A DNA stretch of 49,053 nucleotides from a virus, in the IMG/VR virus record IMGVR_UViG_3300025097_000996, positions 1 through 49,053 of that record. One strand, written 5' to 3'. Positions 1-8,669 of this stretch are shown here, piece by piece. Each line of letters opens with the position of its first letter. Position 1 is the stretch's first letter. A program made the position numbers and the translations under genes. The notes beneath the pieces were generated by a model. The model was given only the letters and a program-made list of their open reading frames with translations. It was not told the DNA's origin and did not search any database.

Positions 1-1
1 T

Positions 2-208
2 TGTCCTCAATGCAATACGGTTTTCGTTAAAAGACGTAAATTTTGTAGTGGAAAATGTAAATATAATTATCAATATCCGTTATTAAAATGTGATTATTGT
101 CAAAATTTGTTTAGAAGATCACGACATGAAATATTCCAATCAGGAAAAAAAGGTTCTAAACATGCTTATTGTGATTTAAAATGTTGGAATAGAGCGAGGT
201 CAGAATAA
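2..208 (+). CDS. Zinc-finger protein, C-terminal part (start lies outside the window)
   Basis: The frame is open from the window edge to a TAA, giving 68 residues without a start. Two cysteine modules are visible: CPQC followed by CSGKC, and CDYC followed by a final CDLKC. This spacing resembles small FCS/MYM-like zinc fingers, which often sit beside nuclease domains in phage proteins. Whether a nuclease lies upstream cannot be seen. The gene ends just before the strong promoter for the Hsp20 gene, so it belongs to the preceding transcription unit. Confidence 0.7.
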   Translation, partial: CPQCNTVFVKRRKFCSGKCKYNYQYPLLKCDYCQNLFRRSRHEIFQSGKKGSKHAYCDLKCWNRARSE

Positions 209-217
209 TAAAATAGC

Positions 218-245
218 TTGACAAATTCAAGTTATATGATATAAT
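218..245 (+). promoter_or_regulatory. Strong sigma-70-type promoter
   Basis: TTGACA at 218-223 and TATAAT at 240-245 are both perfect, with a 16-base spacer. It drives the Hsp20 and sigma factor genes and probably the early operon. The flanking AGCTTGACAAAT is repeated almost exactly at the promoter near 22947. Confidence 0.85.
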
Positions 246-253
246 TAAGTAAA

Positions 254-271
254 AGGGTAAAACTATACCCT
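254..271 (+). promoter_or_regulatory. Palindrome AGGGTA-N6-TACCCT in the Hsp20 leader
   Basis: A perfect 6-bp inverted repeat starts within a few bases of the expected transcription start. The same AGGGTA/TACCCT pair, with a 4-base spacer, follows the capsid-operon promoter at 28253-28268. It may be an operator or an mRNA 5' hairpin; the sequence does not decide which. Confidence 0.45.
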
Positions 272-295
272 ATTAAACTAAATATAGGAGGAAAT

Positions 296-721
296 ATGGC
301 ATTGGCATATACAACAAACCGTACAGATCCATTTAATATTTTTGGAGATTTTTTGAACAGAGAATGGTCAGCTTCAAGGGCTACCGTAAAATATCCGCTA
401 GATATTGTGGAATCTAAAGATGCATATAAAGTTAAGATTTCTTTACCCGGTGTGGAAAAAGGTAATCTTTCAGTTACTATAGATAAAGACATTCTAGTTA
501 TAGAAGCTAAGGATGTAGCAGCTGAAAACGAAGAAGAGAAAGGTACATATATTTATAAAGGTATTAGAACAGGATCTTACAAGAGAGAAATCTCTGTAAA
601 AGATTATGGTGTAGATAGTAAAAAAGTTACTTCAGTCTACAAGAATGGCATTTTAACAATTAACATGCCTAAGACGAAGGAGGCAAAACCACAGGTTATT
701 ACCGTGGCTATGGATGGATAA
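296..721 (+). CDS. Hsp20 / alpha-crystallin small heat-shock protein
   Basis: This 141-residue protein has the alpha-crystallin domain layout: a variable N-terminus, then a beta-rich domain beginning at YPLDIVESKDAYKVKISLPG, and a short C-terminal tail after GILTINMPK, the family's typical end-strand motif. Small heat-shock proteins are ATP-independent holdase chaperones, and phages including cyanophages carry them. It has a clear AGGAGG site and is the first gene after a perfect promoter, so it should be made early and in quantity. Its stop overlaps the start of the sigma factor gene by one base, suggesting coupled translation. Confidence 0.9.
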   Translation: MALAYTTNRTDPFNIFGDFLNREWSASRATVKYPLDIVESKDAYKVKISLPGVEKGNLSVTIDKDILVIEAKDVAAENEEEKGTYIYKGIRTGSYKREISVKDYGVDSKKVTSVYKNGILTINMPKTKEAKPQVITVAMDG

Positions 722-1260
722 TGGAGATAAATGATGAATTAATTAGGCAATGGGAACCTAAAATTCATAAAATGCTTCAAACAACATATGTACGTGGGTA
801 TGATAGAGAGGATTTAGCACAAGAACTTAGAATGGCTATTATGAAAGCCGCTAAGGCATTTAATCCTAATAGAGGAACTATCTTTCATACCTACTTACAT
901 ACCACTATGGTGAATGCAATTAGAACACTAATTACTAAAGCACAAAGAAAACCAATTACTGTTAGTTATAATGAAAATTTTTATGATAATGAATCGAATT
1001 CATTACCTGAAATAATAAGCAAAGCAATATCTCATTCTGATGTAGAAGAATGGGAGACATTAGAATTAAAAGATCAATTAAACAAATTTAATTTAACTGA
1101 TCAAGAGAAAAGATTTATAGAATTAAGATTAGAAGGTTGGACAATGGACGAAATTTCTGAAGATTTAACTAAATCTTCATATAGAATTCGCCAAAAGTTA
1201 AGAGTTAAAGTGGAGACAATATTTTATGGTGAAGAAACCGAAGAAGAAAAGTCTATATAA
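721..1260 (+). CDS. Phage-encoded sigma-70-like factor
   Basis: This 179-residue protein has a region 2-like segment at about residues 25-75 (GYDREDLAQELRMAIMKAAK, then RGTIFHTYLHTTMVNAIRTL) and a region 4-like helix-turn-helix at about 120-165 (LTDQEKRFIELRLEGWTMDE). It is compact, like ECF sigma factors and phage sporulation-type sigma factors. Translation is probably coupled to Hsp20 because its own ribosome site is weak. It likely redirects host RNA polymerase to phage promoters. The TAGTATAATA class of promoters found before the phosphoesterase, membrane and capsid genes is the obvious target, but that link is inferred. Confidence 0.8.
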   Translation: MEINDELIRQWEPKIHKMLQTTYVRGYDREDLAQELRMAIMKAAKAFNPNRGTIFHTYLHTTMVNAIRTLITKAQRKPITVSYNENFYDNESNSLPEIISKAISHSDVEEWETLELKDQLNKFNLTDQEKRFIELRLEGWTMDEISEDLTKSSYRIRQKLRVKVETIFYGEETEEEKSI

Positions 1261-1654
1261 TTCAAAAGATTTATTTGAAGAATTTAAAGCACTATATTCT
1301 AGAAAACATAAACAAGAATATGAACCTAAGAATTTTATTGGGAATGAATTAAGATCCCTAAAACTTCTTTTAGATAAATATTCTACATATGAGATTCTAT
1401 CAGCTATGTATAATTTCATAGTTAGGAATGGTAGTGGTATTTCTGTTAATTATTTTACTAATGGGATTAAGTATTATCTTACTGATCATGATCCTAAATT
1501 ATATTGGTCAATTATGTCTTCTCCTAACCCCTCAGTTAAAAAGAAATGGAGAGCTTTTACTATTTTAAATTCAAAATGGTTGCCTACTGCAACTGATCAA
1601 AAGCGTCTTGCTTCTCTTGAAAAAGAATTACAGGAAATTTTTAATGAAGCGTAA
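1226..1654 (+). CDS. Unknown basic protein upstream of the helicase; possible helicase loader
   Basis: The 142-residue product starts within the end of the sigma gene, overlapping 35 bases in another frame. It is helical, with a Lys-rich N-terminus (MVKKPKKKSLYN) and the segment YSTYEILSAMYNFIVRNGSG. No family was recognised. Its position two genes before a DnaB-like helicase is where phages often place helicase loaders or initiators, but no ATPase motif is visible, so that role is only a suggestion. Confidence 0.7.
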   Translation: MVKKPKKKSLYNSKDLFEEFKALYSRKHKQEYEPKNFIGNELRSLKLLLDKYSTYEILSAMYNFIVRNGSGISVNYFTNGIKYYLTDHDPKLYWSIMSSPNPSVKKKWRAFTILNSKWLPTATDQKRLASLEKELQEIFNEA

Positions 1655-1901
1655 AAGACAAGGTGGGTTGTTCAAGGGGGTTGACAAATCCAATTCTTAT
1701 GATAAAATTAATATAGAGAATAATATTAATAATTATAGAATTATAAGTATACATAATAAGACTAAGAAAGTAATGACAATAGATACAACGAATAACTTAG
1801 AAAGTGCAAAATTAATAGCAGACAAAGTAGCTGATAACAATGATGTAAAATGTTATGTCCATACTGATTCTAACCGAGTACTATATATAGCAGAGGAGTA
1901 G
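1644..1901 (+). CDS. Small unknown protein
   Basis: The start ATG (MKRKRQGGLFKG) was chosen because an AGGA site lies just upstream and it overlaps the previous gene by only 11 bases; earlier in-frame starts run deeper into that gene. The 85-residue product has an Asn-rich linker and a compact C-terminal half with the look of a small alpha/beta fold. No family was recognised. It sits directly before the helicase gene. Confidence 0.6.
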   Translation: MKRKRQGGLFKGVDKSNSYDKINIENNINNYRIISIHNKTKKVMTIDTTNNLESAKLIADKVADNNDVKCYVHTDSNRVLYIAEE

Positions 1902-1902
1902 A

Positions 1903-3159
1903 ATGCAAAGTTATGAATACATTGAATCTGGCATAATTTTAAATCTAGATAATAAAGAAGCATTAAAAAAATTCAAACATCCAGTAAAAGATTTCGCTAA
2001 ACACGGAGATGCTTTTAAATTCATTAATAAACATTTTGATGATTATGGAACATTTCCTTCATCTGATACTTTAGTTGAAAATTTTCCTACCATTGATCCA
2101 ACTGCTAATAGCCTCAATTTAGATTATGCAATTGATTCATTTAAAGATCAAGTTTTATTTAGAAACATTGTTGCTGCATTTCAGTCTAATAAAGAATTAT
2201 TAAAAGAAACCCCTAAAAAAGCTTTATCTCACATTCAATCTAGTTTAAATGATATCGAAGTTACTTATGATGAAGATGTTATTTCCTATGAAACAGATGC
2301 AGAGAATAGATTTTCAGAGTGGGAAGGTAGAAGTAAAAAACGAAAAATGGGCGAAGGTATAATGGGTATACCTACACCATTTAAATCATTGAATAATACA
2401 GGTGTTGGTTGGATGCCGGGAGAGTTAATTGCTCTGTTTGCTAGACCTACAGTTGGTAAAACATGGATGTGTATTCAAGTCGCAGCTACTGCTATGATGA
2501 ATGGACATAAAACCCTTTTAATTTCAACAGAAATGCCTGTAAGTGCTATTAGTTTAAGAGCAGATGTAGTTTTAGCTAAGATGATGGGATACAATTTCTC
2601 ACACTCGGCTCTTAGAACAGGTCAACCAATAGATGAAGATAAGTATAAAGAATTTTTACAGAAGTTAAATGGAAGACCACTGTTAATCTGTGATCATATT
2701 CAAGGAGAAAGTAGCATTTCTTTAGAAAGTATTGCAGCATTAATACGAAAACACAATCCTGAGTTGGTTGTTTTAGATGGAATTTATTTAGTATCATCGG
2801 GAGATGGTAAAAAAGCAATGTGGGAACAATCCCACTCATTGTTTTATGGTATGAAGACTCTTGCTCTTAGTACTAATACTCCTGTATTCGTTTCTACACA
2901 AGCTACTAGAGAGGCTGCAAATATGTTTGAGCCACCTAGAGCGGATCAAGTTGCATTTGGAGATGCTTTAATTAGATCTTCAGATGTAGCAATGGCAATG
3001 TGTAGAGTTGAGAATGAGGAGAATCAGAGATTAGTCCAATACCAAAAATATAGAGATGGAGTCCTTTCAGTTGATAGTTCTATAATGGATTGGGATGTTG
3101 ATAAGGGATATATAGAAGAAACAGATGAGGATGTCTGGAATAACAATGAAGACTTTTAA
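1903..3159 (+). CDS. dnaB: DnaB-like replicative helicase
   Basis: The 418-residue protein shows a RecA-fold helicase core. Walker A is ARPTVGKT at about residues 180-187 and the Walker B region is PELVVLDG near 286. STQATR near 327 corresponds to the following DnaB motif. The N-terminal 150 residues are helical, as expected for a primase-interaction domain. It unwinds the fork 5' to 3' ahead of the polymerase. A GAGGAG site precedes the ATG. It lies beside the primase, SSB-like and polymerase genes, forming a full replication cassette. It is a little shorter than bacterial DnaB (about 470), as usual in phages. Confidence 0.88.
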   Translation: MQSYEYIESGIILNLDNKEALKKFKHPVKDFAKHGDAFKFINKHFDDYGTFPSSDTLVENFPTIDPTANSLNLDYAIDSFKDQVLFRNIVAAFQSNKELLKETPKKALSHIQSSLNDIEVTYDEDVISYETDAENRFSEWEGRSKKRKMGEGIMGIPTPFKSLNNTGVGWMPGELIALFARPTVGKTWMCIQVAATAMMNGHKTLLISTEMPVSAISLRADVVLAKMMGYNFSHSALRTGQPIDEDKYKEFLQKLNGRPLLICDHIQGESSISLESIAALIRKHNPELVVLDGIYLVSSGDGKKAMWEQSHSLFYGMKTLALSTNTPVFVSTQATREAANMFEPPRADQVAFGDALIRSSDVAMAMCRVENEENQRLVQYQKYRDGVLSVDSSIMDWDVDKGYIEETDEDVWNNNEDF

Positions 3160-3168
3160 GGAGGATAT

Positions 3169-3360
3169 ATGAAAGTTTTAAGCATGATTATGAAATATTA
3201 CTCTCTCTTTAATAGGTACTCAGATGTAATACCTGAAGTTGTTCAGCTTATAGATACTGCTGCAAAAGCAGTTGAAGATAAGAAGATCAGTAAGGCAGAA
3301 CAGAGTGCATTAATGAAAGAGTATTGGGACGTAATTAGAAAAATAAAAGAGGCAGCATAA
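3169..3360 (+). CDS. Small helical protein between helicase and primase
   Basis: A strong AAGGAGG site and a stop overlapping the primase start by one base support this 63-residue gene. The sequence is amphipathic helix throughout (VVQLIDTAAKAVEDKKISKA). No family was recognised; conceivably an accessory of the replication complex because of its position. Confidence 0.65.
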   Translation: MKVLSMIMKYYSLFNRYSDVIPEVVQLIDTAAKAVEDKKISKAEQSALMKEYWDVIRKIKEAA

Positions 3361-4223
3361 TGGTAAACTGGGCACAAATATTACTAGATACAGGAATAGA
3401 CGTACCTGAAGAATTTGATGAATTTTCTATCAGGTGTCCATTTCATGAAGATGGTGTAGCTTCGTGTTCAATTAACATTGATAAAGGTGTGTGGATCTGC
3501 TTCGCAGGATGTGGACAGGGAACCTTAAAAAGTTTCTTAAAAAAATATTTAGATTGCAATGGTGTAGAGCTTGAAAAAATGTTGTTTGATAATCAAATGG
3601 ATTTTAACATTGACATTTTTGATGATTTACAAGCTACTATTGAACAAAGAGAAGAGTATTTTATGGAAGCTGATACTTCAACTTTTCCAAGTTGGATATT
3701 TGAAAGAGGTTTTTCTGAACAAATCTTACGAGAATGGGGATGTGGAACTACTGAATATCAAGATTTAGTGATTCCAATACATAATTTAGAGTCAACTCTT
3801 GTAGGATCAGTTACTAGAAGGATAAATGCTATCCCAAAGTATATGTATTCTAAAGGATTGAGAAAATCTGAAGTTATATTTGGAGCATATAAATTAACAG
3901 AACCTAAAAAATACATCTGTATAACTGAAGGTTCTCTTGATACAATGTGGTTAACTCAAAATGGGCATCCAAGTGTTGCTATTTTAGGAGCAACTACTTC
4001 TAGAAAACAGTTGGACATTTTGAAGTCATTACGAACAGAGGAATTTATCTTATGTTTTGATAATGACGAGGCAGGACAAAGGGCGATATCGAGAGCAATG
4101 CTTGACATATCGACTAGTTTTATGGTATCATATATAAAGATACCGAAAAAATATAAGGACGTACAAGATGTACGTTCCAAGGCATTACTCAATGAAGTAA
4201 TAGCAAATAGACATTATTGGTAA
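3360..4223 (+). CDS. DNA primase, CHC2 zinc domain plus TOPRIM
   Basis: The 287-residue protein begins with a zinc-binding module, CPFH at residues 26-29 and CFAGC at 47-51. It ends with a TOPRIM fold: the catalytic glutamate is in TEGSLD near 190 and the metal-binding aspartates are in FDNDEAG near 233-239. It makes RNA primers for the lagging strand. It is much shorter than DnaG (about 600) and has no helicase-binding C-terminal domain; the separate DnaB-like protein two genes upstream fits that arrangement. The region between the two domains is short, so it is a minimal primase. Confidence 0.85.
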   Translation: MVNWAQILLDTGIDVPEEFDEFSIRCPFHEDGVASCSINIDKGVWICFAGCGQGTLKSFLKKYLDCNGVELEKMLFDNQMDFNIDIFDDLQATIEQREEYFMEADTSTFPSWIFERGFSEQILREWGCGTTEYQDLVIPIHNLESTLVGSVTRRINAIPKYMYSKGLRKSEVIFGAYKLTEPKKYICITEGSLDTMWLTQNGHPSVAILGATTSRKQLDILKSLRTEEFILCFDNDEAGQRAISRAMLDISTSFMVSYIKIPKKYKDVQDVRSKALLNEVIANRHYW

Positions 4224-4236
4224 TATAGGAGGATAT

Positions 4237-4923
4237 ATGTCAGGAATAGCAAAAATTTTGCAAAAAAGAGAAGCTGTATTAAATCCATCAGATAATCAAT
4301 CTTTTGGAAAAGAGATTTGGTTTAAAGACGGAGACCAAGCGTTTCTTACTCCAGTAGCTTCAGGAGAAGAAGGGGACGCTTTATTAGATGAAATCTATCT
4401 GTATACATACAGGTCAGGTAATAGATGGATTAATCTATTATCAGATGATTCAGTAGACACAAGTTCTGTGCCATCTGATTCTAGACCATCACACAAATTC
4501 GCTTTTTGGGCTTACGTTCATGAAATCATACATGCTGAGAAAAAGGTAGATGATTGGGAAGAAATTGAAGGTCCAAGTGGTAAGAAAATGTACAAACAAG
4601 TCGTAAATGACTTTAAGGTTGTACCTTTAGGCTTCGGAAGAAGTGATTACATCTGGAACCAACTTGTAGATGTTTACAATGATTGGGGAGAATTAAACAA
4701 AGGTGTAATTAGAATAAAAAGAACAGGTGCAGGTATGTATGACACTTCATACACTGTTGCAGCAACTACTAGAGCATCAGAGATACCTGAAGACAAAACG
4801 TCTGAAATTAGTGAATTACCATCAATCAAGGACTATTACATGGACAGATATGGTAAATCACCTGAAGGCGAAAGTGAAACTAGTACATTTAGTACTGATG
4901 ATACAGAGGATGATTTATTTTAA
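4237..4923 (+). CDS. Probable single-stranded DNA-binding protein
   Basis: This 228-residue protein sits between primase and DNA polymerase. Its core is rich in aromatic and basic residues (RSGNRWINLL, SHKFAFWAYV, FGRSDYIWNQLVDVYNDWG). It ends in a flexible acidic tail with the terminal residues DDTEDDLF, as in SSB and gp32 proteins where the tail recruits partners. A GGAGG site precedes the ATG. The OB fold is not directly visible, so the assignment rests on position, composition and the acidic tip. Confidence 0.65.
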   Translation: MSGIAKILQKREAVLNPSDNQSFGKEIWFKDGDQAFLTPVASGEEGDALLDEIYLYTYRSGNRWINLLSDDSVDTSSVPSDSRPSHKFAFWAYVHEIIHAEKKVDDWEEIEGPSGKKMYKQVVNDFKVVPLGFGRSDYIWNQLVDVYNDWGELNKGVIRIKRTGAGMYDTSYTVAATTRASEIPEDKTSEISELPSIKDYYMDRYGKSPEGESETSTFSTDDTEDDLF

Positions 4924-6942
4924 ATGATAATTAGAGATCAAGATACATTTAATAAAATACTTCCAACACTAGGTACTCATACAGTAGTAGTGGATGTGGA
5001 GACAAATGGTTTTGATTCCTATGGTAATCATCAAATATGTGGAATCGGGATTGGATTTGATAACAAAGTAGATTCGTTCTACTTCCCTTTCCGCCATCAA
5101 CAAGTGGGAGTCAACCTTCCTAATGAGTGTTTAATAGCCTTAATTGCGTGGCTTAACAAAGCTAAACACCTTGTTGGTTATAACATCAAGTTCGATCTCC
5201 GATTCCTTGAAAAAGAAGGTTTACTAGTAGGAGATAAAGACCTTATAGACGTGCTTACCATGGTAAGACTCACAGAATCGTCTACAGTTAAGGATTTAGA
5301 CCTTACTAGCACAATAAAAAGAGCATATGGTGAGATTCATTGTGCATATGATTTAGAAACTAAAAAAGTTTTACGTTCTAATAAATGGCACAAGGACTTC
5401 TCCATGGCTCCTGTAGATTTACTAGGACCATATTGTGAGAAAGATGTTTTCTATACTGCTAAACTTTTCAATGATAGGCAAAATATGATAAAGAAGTCTA
5501 ATCAAAAAGAAGTTTGGAAGATGCAGATTGAATTAACTAAGGTTTTATATGCTATGGAAGGGTGTGGAATTGGGATAGATAATAAATATGTTCATGAAAC
5601 CATGATTAAATTAGAGGAAAGAAAAAATGAGATTCAAAATAGAGTTTTAGAACTTGCAGGAAAGGAATTTAATCTTAATAGTACACAACAATTAGGGGAA
5701 GTATTAAATGATAGAGGTATATTATCTCCTGAAAAGACTGCAAAAGGGCAGCAATCGTGGAATGAAGCCGCATTAGTACAAATAAATGACCCTATTGCTG
5801 GATATGTACGACAATATAGAGCTTTAGAGAAATTGAGATCTACGTATTTAGAACCTTTTTTAGTAAAGAATGAACTACATACAACTTTTTGTAATTGGGG
5901 TACTTTAACAGGTAGATTATCTTCTAGGAATCCTAATTTACAGAATATTCCTAGAAACCACTTTAATTTAATAGATAAAGAATTAACTGAAACTGATAAA
6001 GAAGAATTAAAAGGTAGAATTAATGCAACATTAGCCGCAAAAGGTCAAACAAGTAGGGTTGAAGGATTAAGTGATGAGGTTTTAAACACTTGGACGTTTG
6101 TTGGAGATGAATCTTTCGATAAATCTAATGAAGGACAGATATCAATTAGAAATTTATTTGTTCCAAGAGATGATTATTGGTTAGTTTCTTTTGATTATTC
6201 ACAAATGGAAGTAAGAGTATTCTTAAGTTATCTACGAAATGAGGAAGTTAATCAAATGTTAACTAAATCTAATGTAGATTTTCATGGAGAGGCTGCAAAA
6301 TTAGCATTTAATGTTACAGAAGATGATGATACATTTAAAATGTTTAGACAAACTGCAAAAAGTATTACTTTTGGAACTATTTATGGTATAGGAAATCAAA
6401 AATTAGGTATACAATTAGGTGTCCCTGCTCAAGAAGCATCTAATTATAAGAAAAGATACTTTGATGGGATTAAGGGTTCAAGAGAATTCTTTAATGCAGT
6501 CGTCAAAAAAGTAGAACGAGTGGGGCAGATAAGAAATAAATATGGTAGGGTTTACCAAATACCTAGAAATTTAGGTTATAAAGGAATAAATTATCTTGTA
6601 CAAGGCACAAGTGCTGATATTCTTAATGAAAGAATGATAGAAGTACATAAGCTTTTACAAAATTATAAAAGTAATCTATTGTTGCAAGTACATGATGAGA
6701 TAATTTGTGAGATTCATAAAGATGAAATAGATGAATTACCTTCCTTAATAAGAGATTTATTAATTGAGAATTCTTTAGGTATACCTTTAGAGGTGGATAT
6801 AGAATTATGTAATCCATCATGGGCAGTTAAAGAAGATTATGATAAATTAAATTGGGTTGAACCTGAAAACGATAAGATTGGTTTTATTATTGAGGAACCA
6901 GCAAAAGAAAAAGAATTAGTACATAGTATAGATTGGAGCTAA
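4924..6942 (+). CDS. polA: Family A DNA polymerase with 3'-5' exonuclease
   Basis: The 672-residue enzyme has a DEDDy proofreading domain: DVE at residues 24-26, D91 in GYNIKFD, and Y170/D174 in YCEKD. Polymerase motif A is FDYSQMEVR with the catalytic Asp near 423. Motif B is RQTAKSITFGTIYG at 475-488 and motif C is QVHDE at 588-592. No 5'-nuclease domain is present, as in T7-type enzymes. The residue equivalent to E. coli Phe762 is Phe (483). The ATG follows the preceding stop directly. An insertion of about 60 residues (roughly 340-400) lies between the template-binding motif and motif A. Confidence 0.95.
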   Translation: MIIRDQDTFNKILPTLGTHTVVVDVETNGFDSYGNHQICGIGIGFDNKVDSFYFPFRHQQVGVNLPNECLIALIAWLNKAKHLVGYNIKFDLRFLEKEGLLVGDKDLIDVLTMVRLTESSTVKDLDLTSTIKRAYGEIHCAYDLETKKVLRSNKWHKDFSMAPVDLLGPYCEKDVFYTAKLFNDRQNMIKKSNQKEVWKMQIELTKVLYAMEGCGIGIDNKYVHETMIKLEERKNEIQNRVLELAGKEFNLNSTQQLGEVLNDRGILSPEKTAKGQQSWNEAALVQINDPIAGYVRQYRALEKLRSTYLEPFLVKNELHTTFCNWGTLTGRLSSRNPNLQNIPRNHFNLIDKELTETDKEELKGRINATLAAKGQTSRVEGLSDEVLNTWTFVGDESFDKSNEGQISIRNLFVPRDDYWLVSFDYSQMEVRVFLSYLRNEEVNQMLTKSNVDFHGEAAKLAFNVTEDDDTFKMFRQTAKSITFGTIYGIGNQKLGIQLGVPAQEASNYKKRYFDGIKGSREFFNAVVKKVERVGQIRNKYGRVYQIPRNLGYKGINYLVQGTSADILNERMIEVHKLLQNYKSNLLLQVHDEIICEIHKDEIDELPSLIRDLLIENSLGIPLEVDIELCNPSWAVKEDYDKLNWVEPENDKIGFIIEEPAKEKELVHSIDWS

Positions 6943-6943
6943 T

Positions 6944-7126
6944 ATGGAAGTTAAATTAAAAAAAGACGAAAGTTTTGAAAAATTATTAAGACGTTTTACA
7001 AAACAAGTTCAAAAAGAAGGTATTCTAGAAACTTATAGAAAACATTTAGAATTTGAACCTAAAAGTGTAGAACGTCAACAAAAGAAATTAAATAAATTAA
7101 GGAAGAGTAGACAAAATGAATCATGA
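6944..7126 (+). CDS. rpsU: Ribosomal protein bS21 homologue
   Basis: The 60-residue, very basic protein follows the bS21 pattern along its whole length: MEVKLKKDESFEKLLRRFTK, then a gap-free KEGILETYRKHLEFEPKSVE, then a Lys/Arg-rich helix (RQQKKLNKLRKSRQ). Host bS21 binds the 30S platform near the anti-Shine-Dalgarno end of 16S rRNA and affects initiation. Phage copies are known in pelagiphages and large metagenomic phages and are thought to replace the host protein. It lies one base after the polymerase stop and overlaps the DUF3310 gene, so it is co-transcribed with the replication genes. Confidence 0.85.
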   Translation: MEVKLKKDESFEKLLRRFTKQVQKEGILETYRKHLEFEPKSVERQQKKLNKLRKSRQNES

Positions 7127-7469
7127 TCCATTAGACTATTTAGTTGAAAAAAAGAGAAAAGAAATGGCTGATGCAGAACATATTAAACAAGAGAAAGAGG
7201 CAGCAAATTTATATAATAATAAATATAAGATGGCAGATATTGAAGTTGGATTAACAGATCTTGACAGTGATATAGATCCTGAGCATTATAATCTTGCTAT
7301 TCAACCTTTTGATTACATTCATGATAACAATTTAGGTTTTGCAGAAGGTAATGTAATAAAATATATAACTAGATGGAAACAAAAAAATGGAATTGAAGAT
7401 TTAAAGAAAGCAAAACAATACATAGATATGCTAATAGCTAAGGAGCTAATAAAAAATGGAGAAGTCTAA
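7116..7469 (+). CDS. DUF3310 protein (SaV-like family)
   Basis: The C-terminal half of this 117-residue protein carries the DUF3310 signature: HYNLAIQPFDYI, then NNLGFAEGNVIKYITRWK and KNGIEDLKKAKQYIDMLI. The family is common in phage replication and nucleotide-metabolism blocks and is sometimes labelled nucleotide kinase-like, but its reaction is not established. The N-terminal 45 residues are a Lys/Glu-rich extension. It overlaps the bS21 gene by 11 bases and the next gene by 14. Confidence 0.85.
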   Translation: MNHDPLDYLVEKKRKEMADAEHIKQEKEAANLYNNKYKMADIEVGLTDLDSDIDPEHYNLAIQPFDYIHDNNLGFAEGNVIKYITRWKQKNGIEDLKKAKQYIDMLIAKELIKNGEV

Positions 7470-7776
7470 AAGTAATAGTTATATCGATACTGATGATGGT
7501 ATGAAAACTTTAGAGGAATTTACTTGTAATCCTCATTATTTTATTTTTAAAGAAAGACGTGCCCCTGATTCCCCTCAAGGATTTATAACTGGTGAATGTA
7601 GTAAATGTAATATTACCCATAAAGAATATTTATTGGAAAAAATTAAAAGTGATGATTATCCAAAACTACCTAATGGTGATTTTGATATGAAGCATGAAAA
7701 TATTAGATTAATCTCAAATCCAGAAGTTTTAAGATTAATCCAAAAGTTAAGAAAAGAAAGGGGTTATAAAAAATGA
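7456..7776 (+). CDS. Unknown protein with a possible zinc site
   Basis: The product has 106 residues. An AAGGAG site lies within the end of the previous gene. The pattern TCNPHYF followed about 20 residues later by CSKCN could hold one metal ion. The C-terminus is basic (LRKERGYKK). No family was recognised; its place is in the replication operon before the HNH gene. Confidence 0.65.
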   Translation: MEKSKSNSYIDTDDGMKTLEEFTCNPHYFIFKERRAPDSPQGFITGECSKCNITHKEYLLEKIKSDDYPKLPNGDFDMKHENIRLISNPEVLRLIQKLRKERGYKK

Positions 7777-8669
7777 AAAATAATAATAAATTTAATGTTG
7801 AAAGTACATATATTAATCATCATGGTACATCTCAAAAAACTTATAAACTTAAATATAAAGATGAAGTTTATGACAAGTATAAAGACAAGTTACCATATGA
7901 TTTGTGGAACATGGACTATAAAGTTAATAAAAATGGTACCTTAGAAAAAACAAATGGGCACATGAGAGTACATCGTTTCGCAAAAAAAATAACTGCATGG
8001 GAAGAACACTATGGTAACACAAGTCCAAGAGGTTGTGAAGCTGCCGGATGTGACGTAGTAGGACCCATTTCATATTATGCATTTAATAGAGATAGACAAA
8101 AAGATGATGAAGGGGGATATTATTTAATTTATAATACAGGTGAAGTAATAAAAACTAATGGAAATCCTAGGAGGAAAAATTATACAGGTCCGGAAATTTC
8201 ATGGTTGGAATTTGATCATATAGATGCTAAAAATAAAAAATCTGAAATGAGTCAGATAATTCAAAAGGGAAGCATATCAAGAATTGTAAAAGAGATGAAA
8301 GTATGTCAACTATTATGTCTTAAACATCATAGAGCAAAAACTGAAAGAGAATCAAGAGCATATGGTGGAAAAACGAAACTTCCATATTTAGAAGCTGTAA
8401 ATTTAATAAAAAATTATATAAAACCAAAAAGTGAAGATCATTTCAATCCCGGAAAATGGAGAAACTGTGTAGATAAATATGGCATAGGAGCATTAAATGA
8501 GGCTATAGAGAAGGCTAAGAATACTGATCCTGCTTTATATGAAGATTTAAAACGCATACCTAGACGACCAGATGAAGCATATAAAAAAGAAGGATTTAAA
8601 TGGTCTGATATTACTGGTAATAAAAGTACAAAGAACAGGAAAAAAAAGGAGGGCTATAAAAATGGCTAA
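7773..8669 (+). CDS. HNH endonuclease-like protein
   Basis: The 298-residue protein has an HNH core. A CEAAGCD pair comes first, then the central LEFDHID at about residue 148, and VCQLLCLKHHRAKT at about 178-191 with the last histidines. The C-terminal part (IPRRPDEAYKKEGFKWSDIT) resembles the short repeat unit found in some phage integrases, but that likeness is by eye only. It may be a free-standing nuclease or a homing-type element. It overlaps its neighbours by four and eight bases like the rest of the operon, so there is no sign of recent insertion. Confidence 0.7.
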   Translation: MKNNNKFNVESTYINHHGTSQKTYKLKYKDEVYDKYKDKLPYDLWNMDYKVNKNGTLEKTNGHMRVHRFAKKITAWEEHYGNTSPRGCEAAGCDVVGPISYYAFNRDRQKDDEGGYYLIYNTGEVIKTNGNPRRKNYTGPEISWLEFDHIDAKNKKSEMSQIIQKGSISRIVKEMKVCQLLCLKHHRAKTERESRAYGGKTKLPYLEAVNLIKNYIKPKSEDHFNPGKWRNCVDKYGIGALNEAIEKAKNTDPALYEDLKRIPRRPDEAYKKEGFKWSDITGNKSTKNRKKKEGYKNG

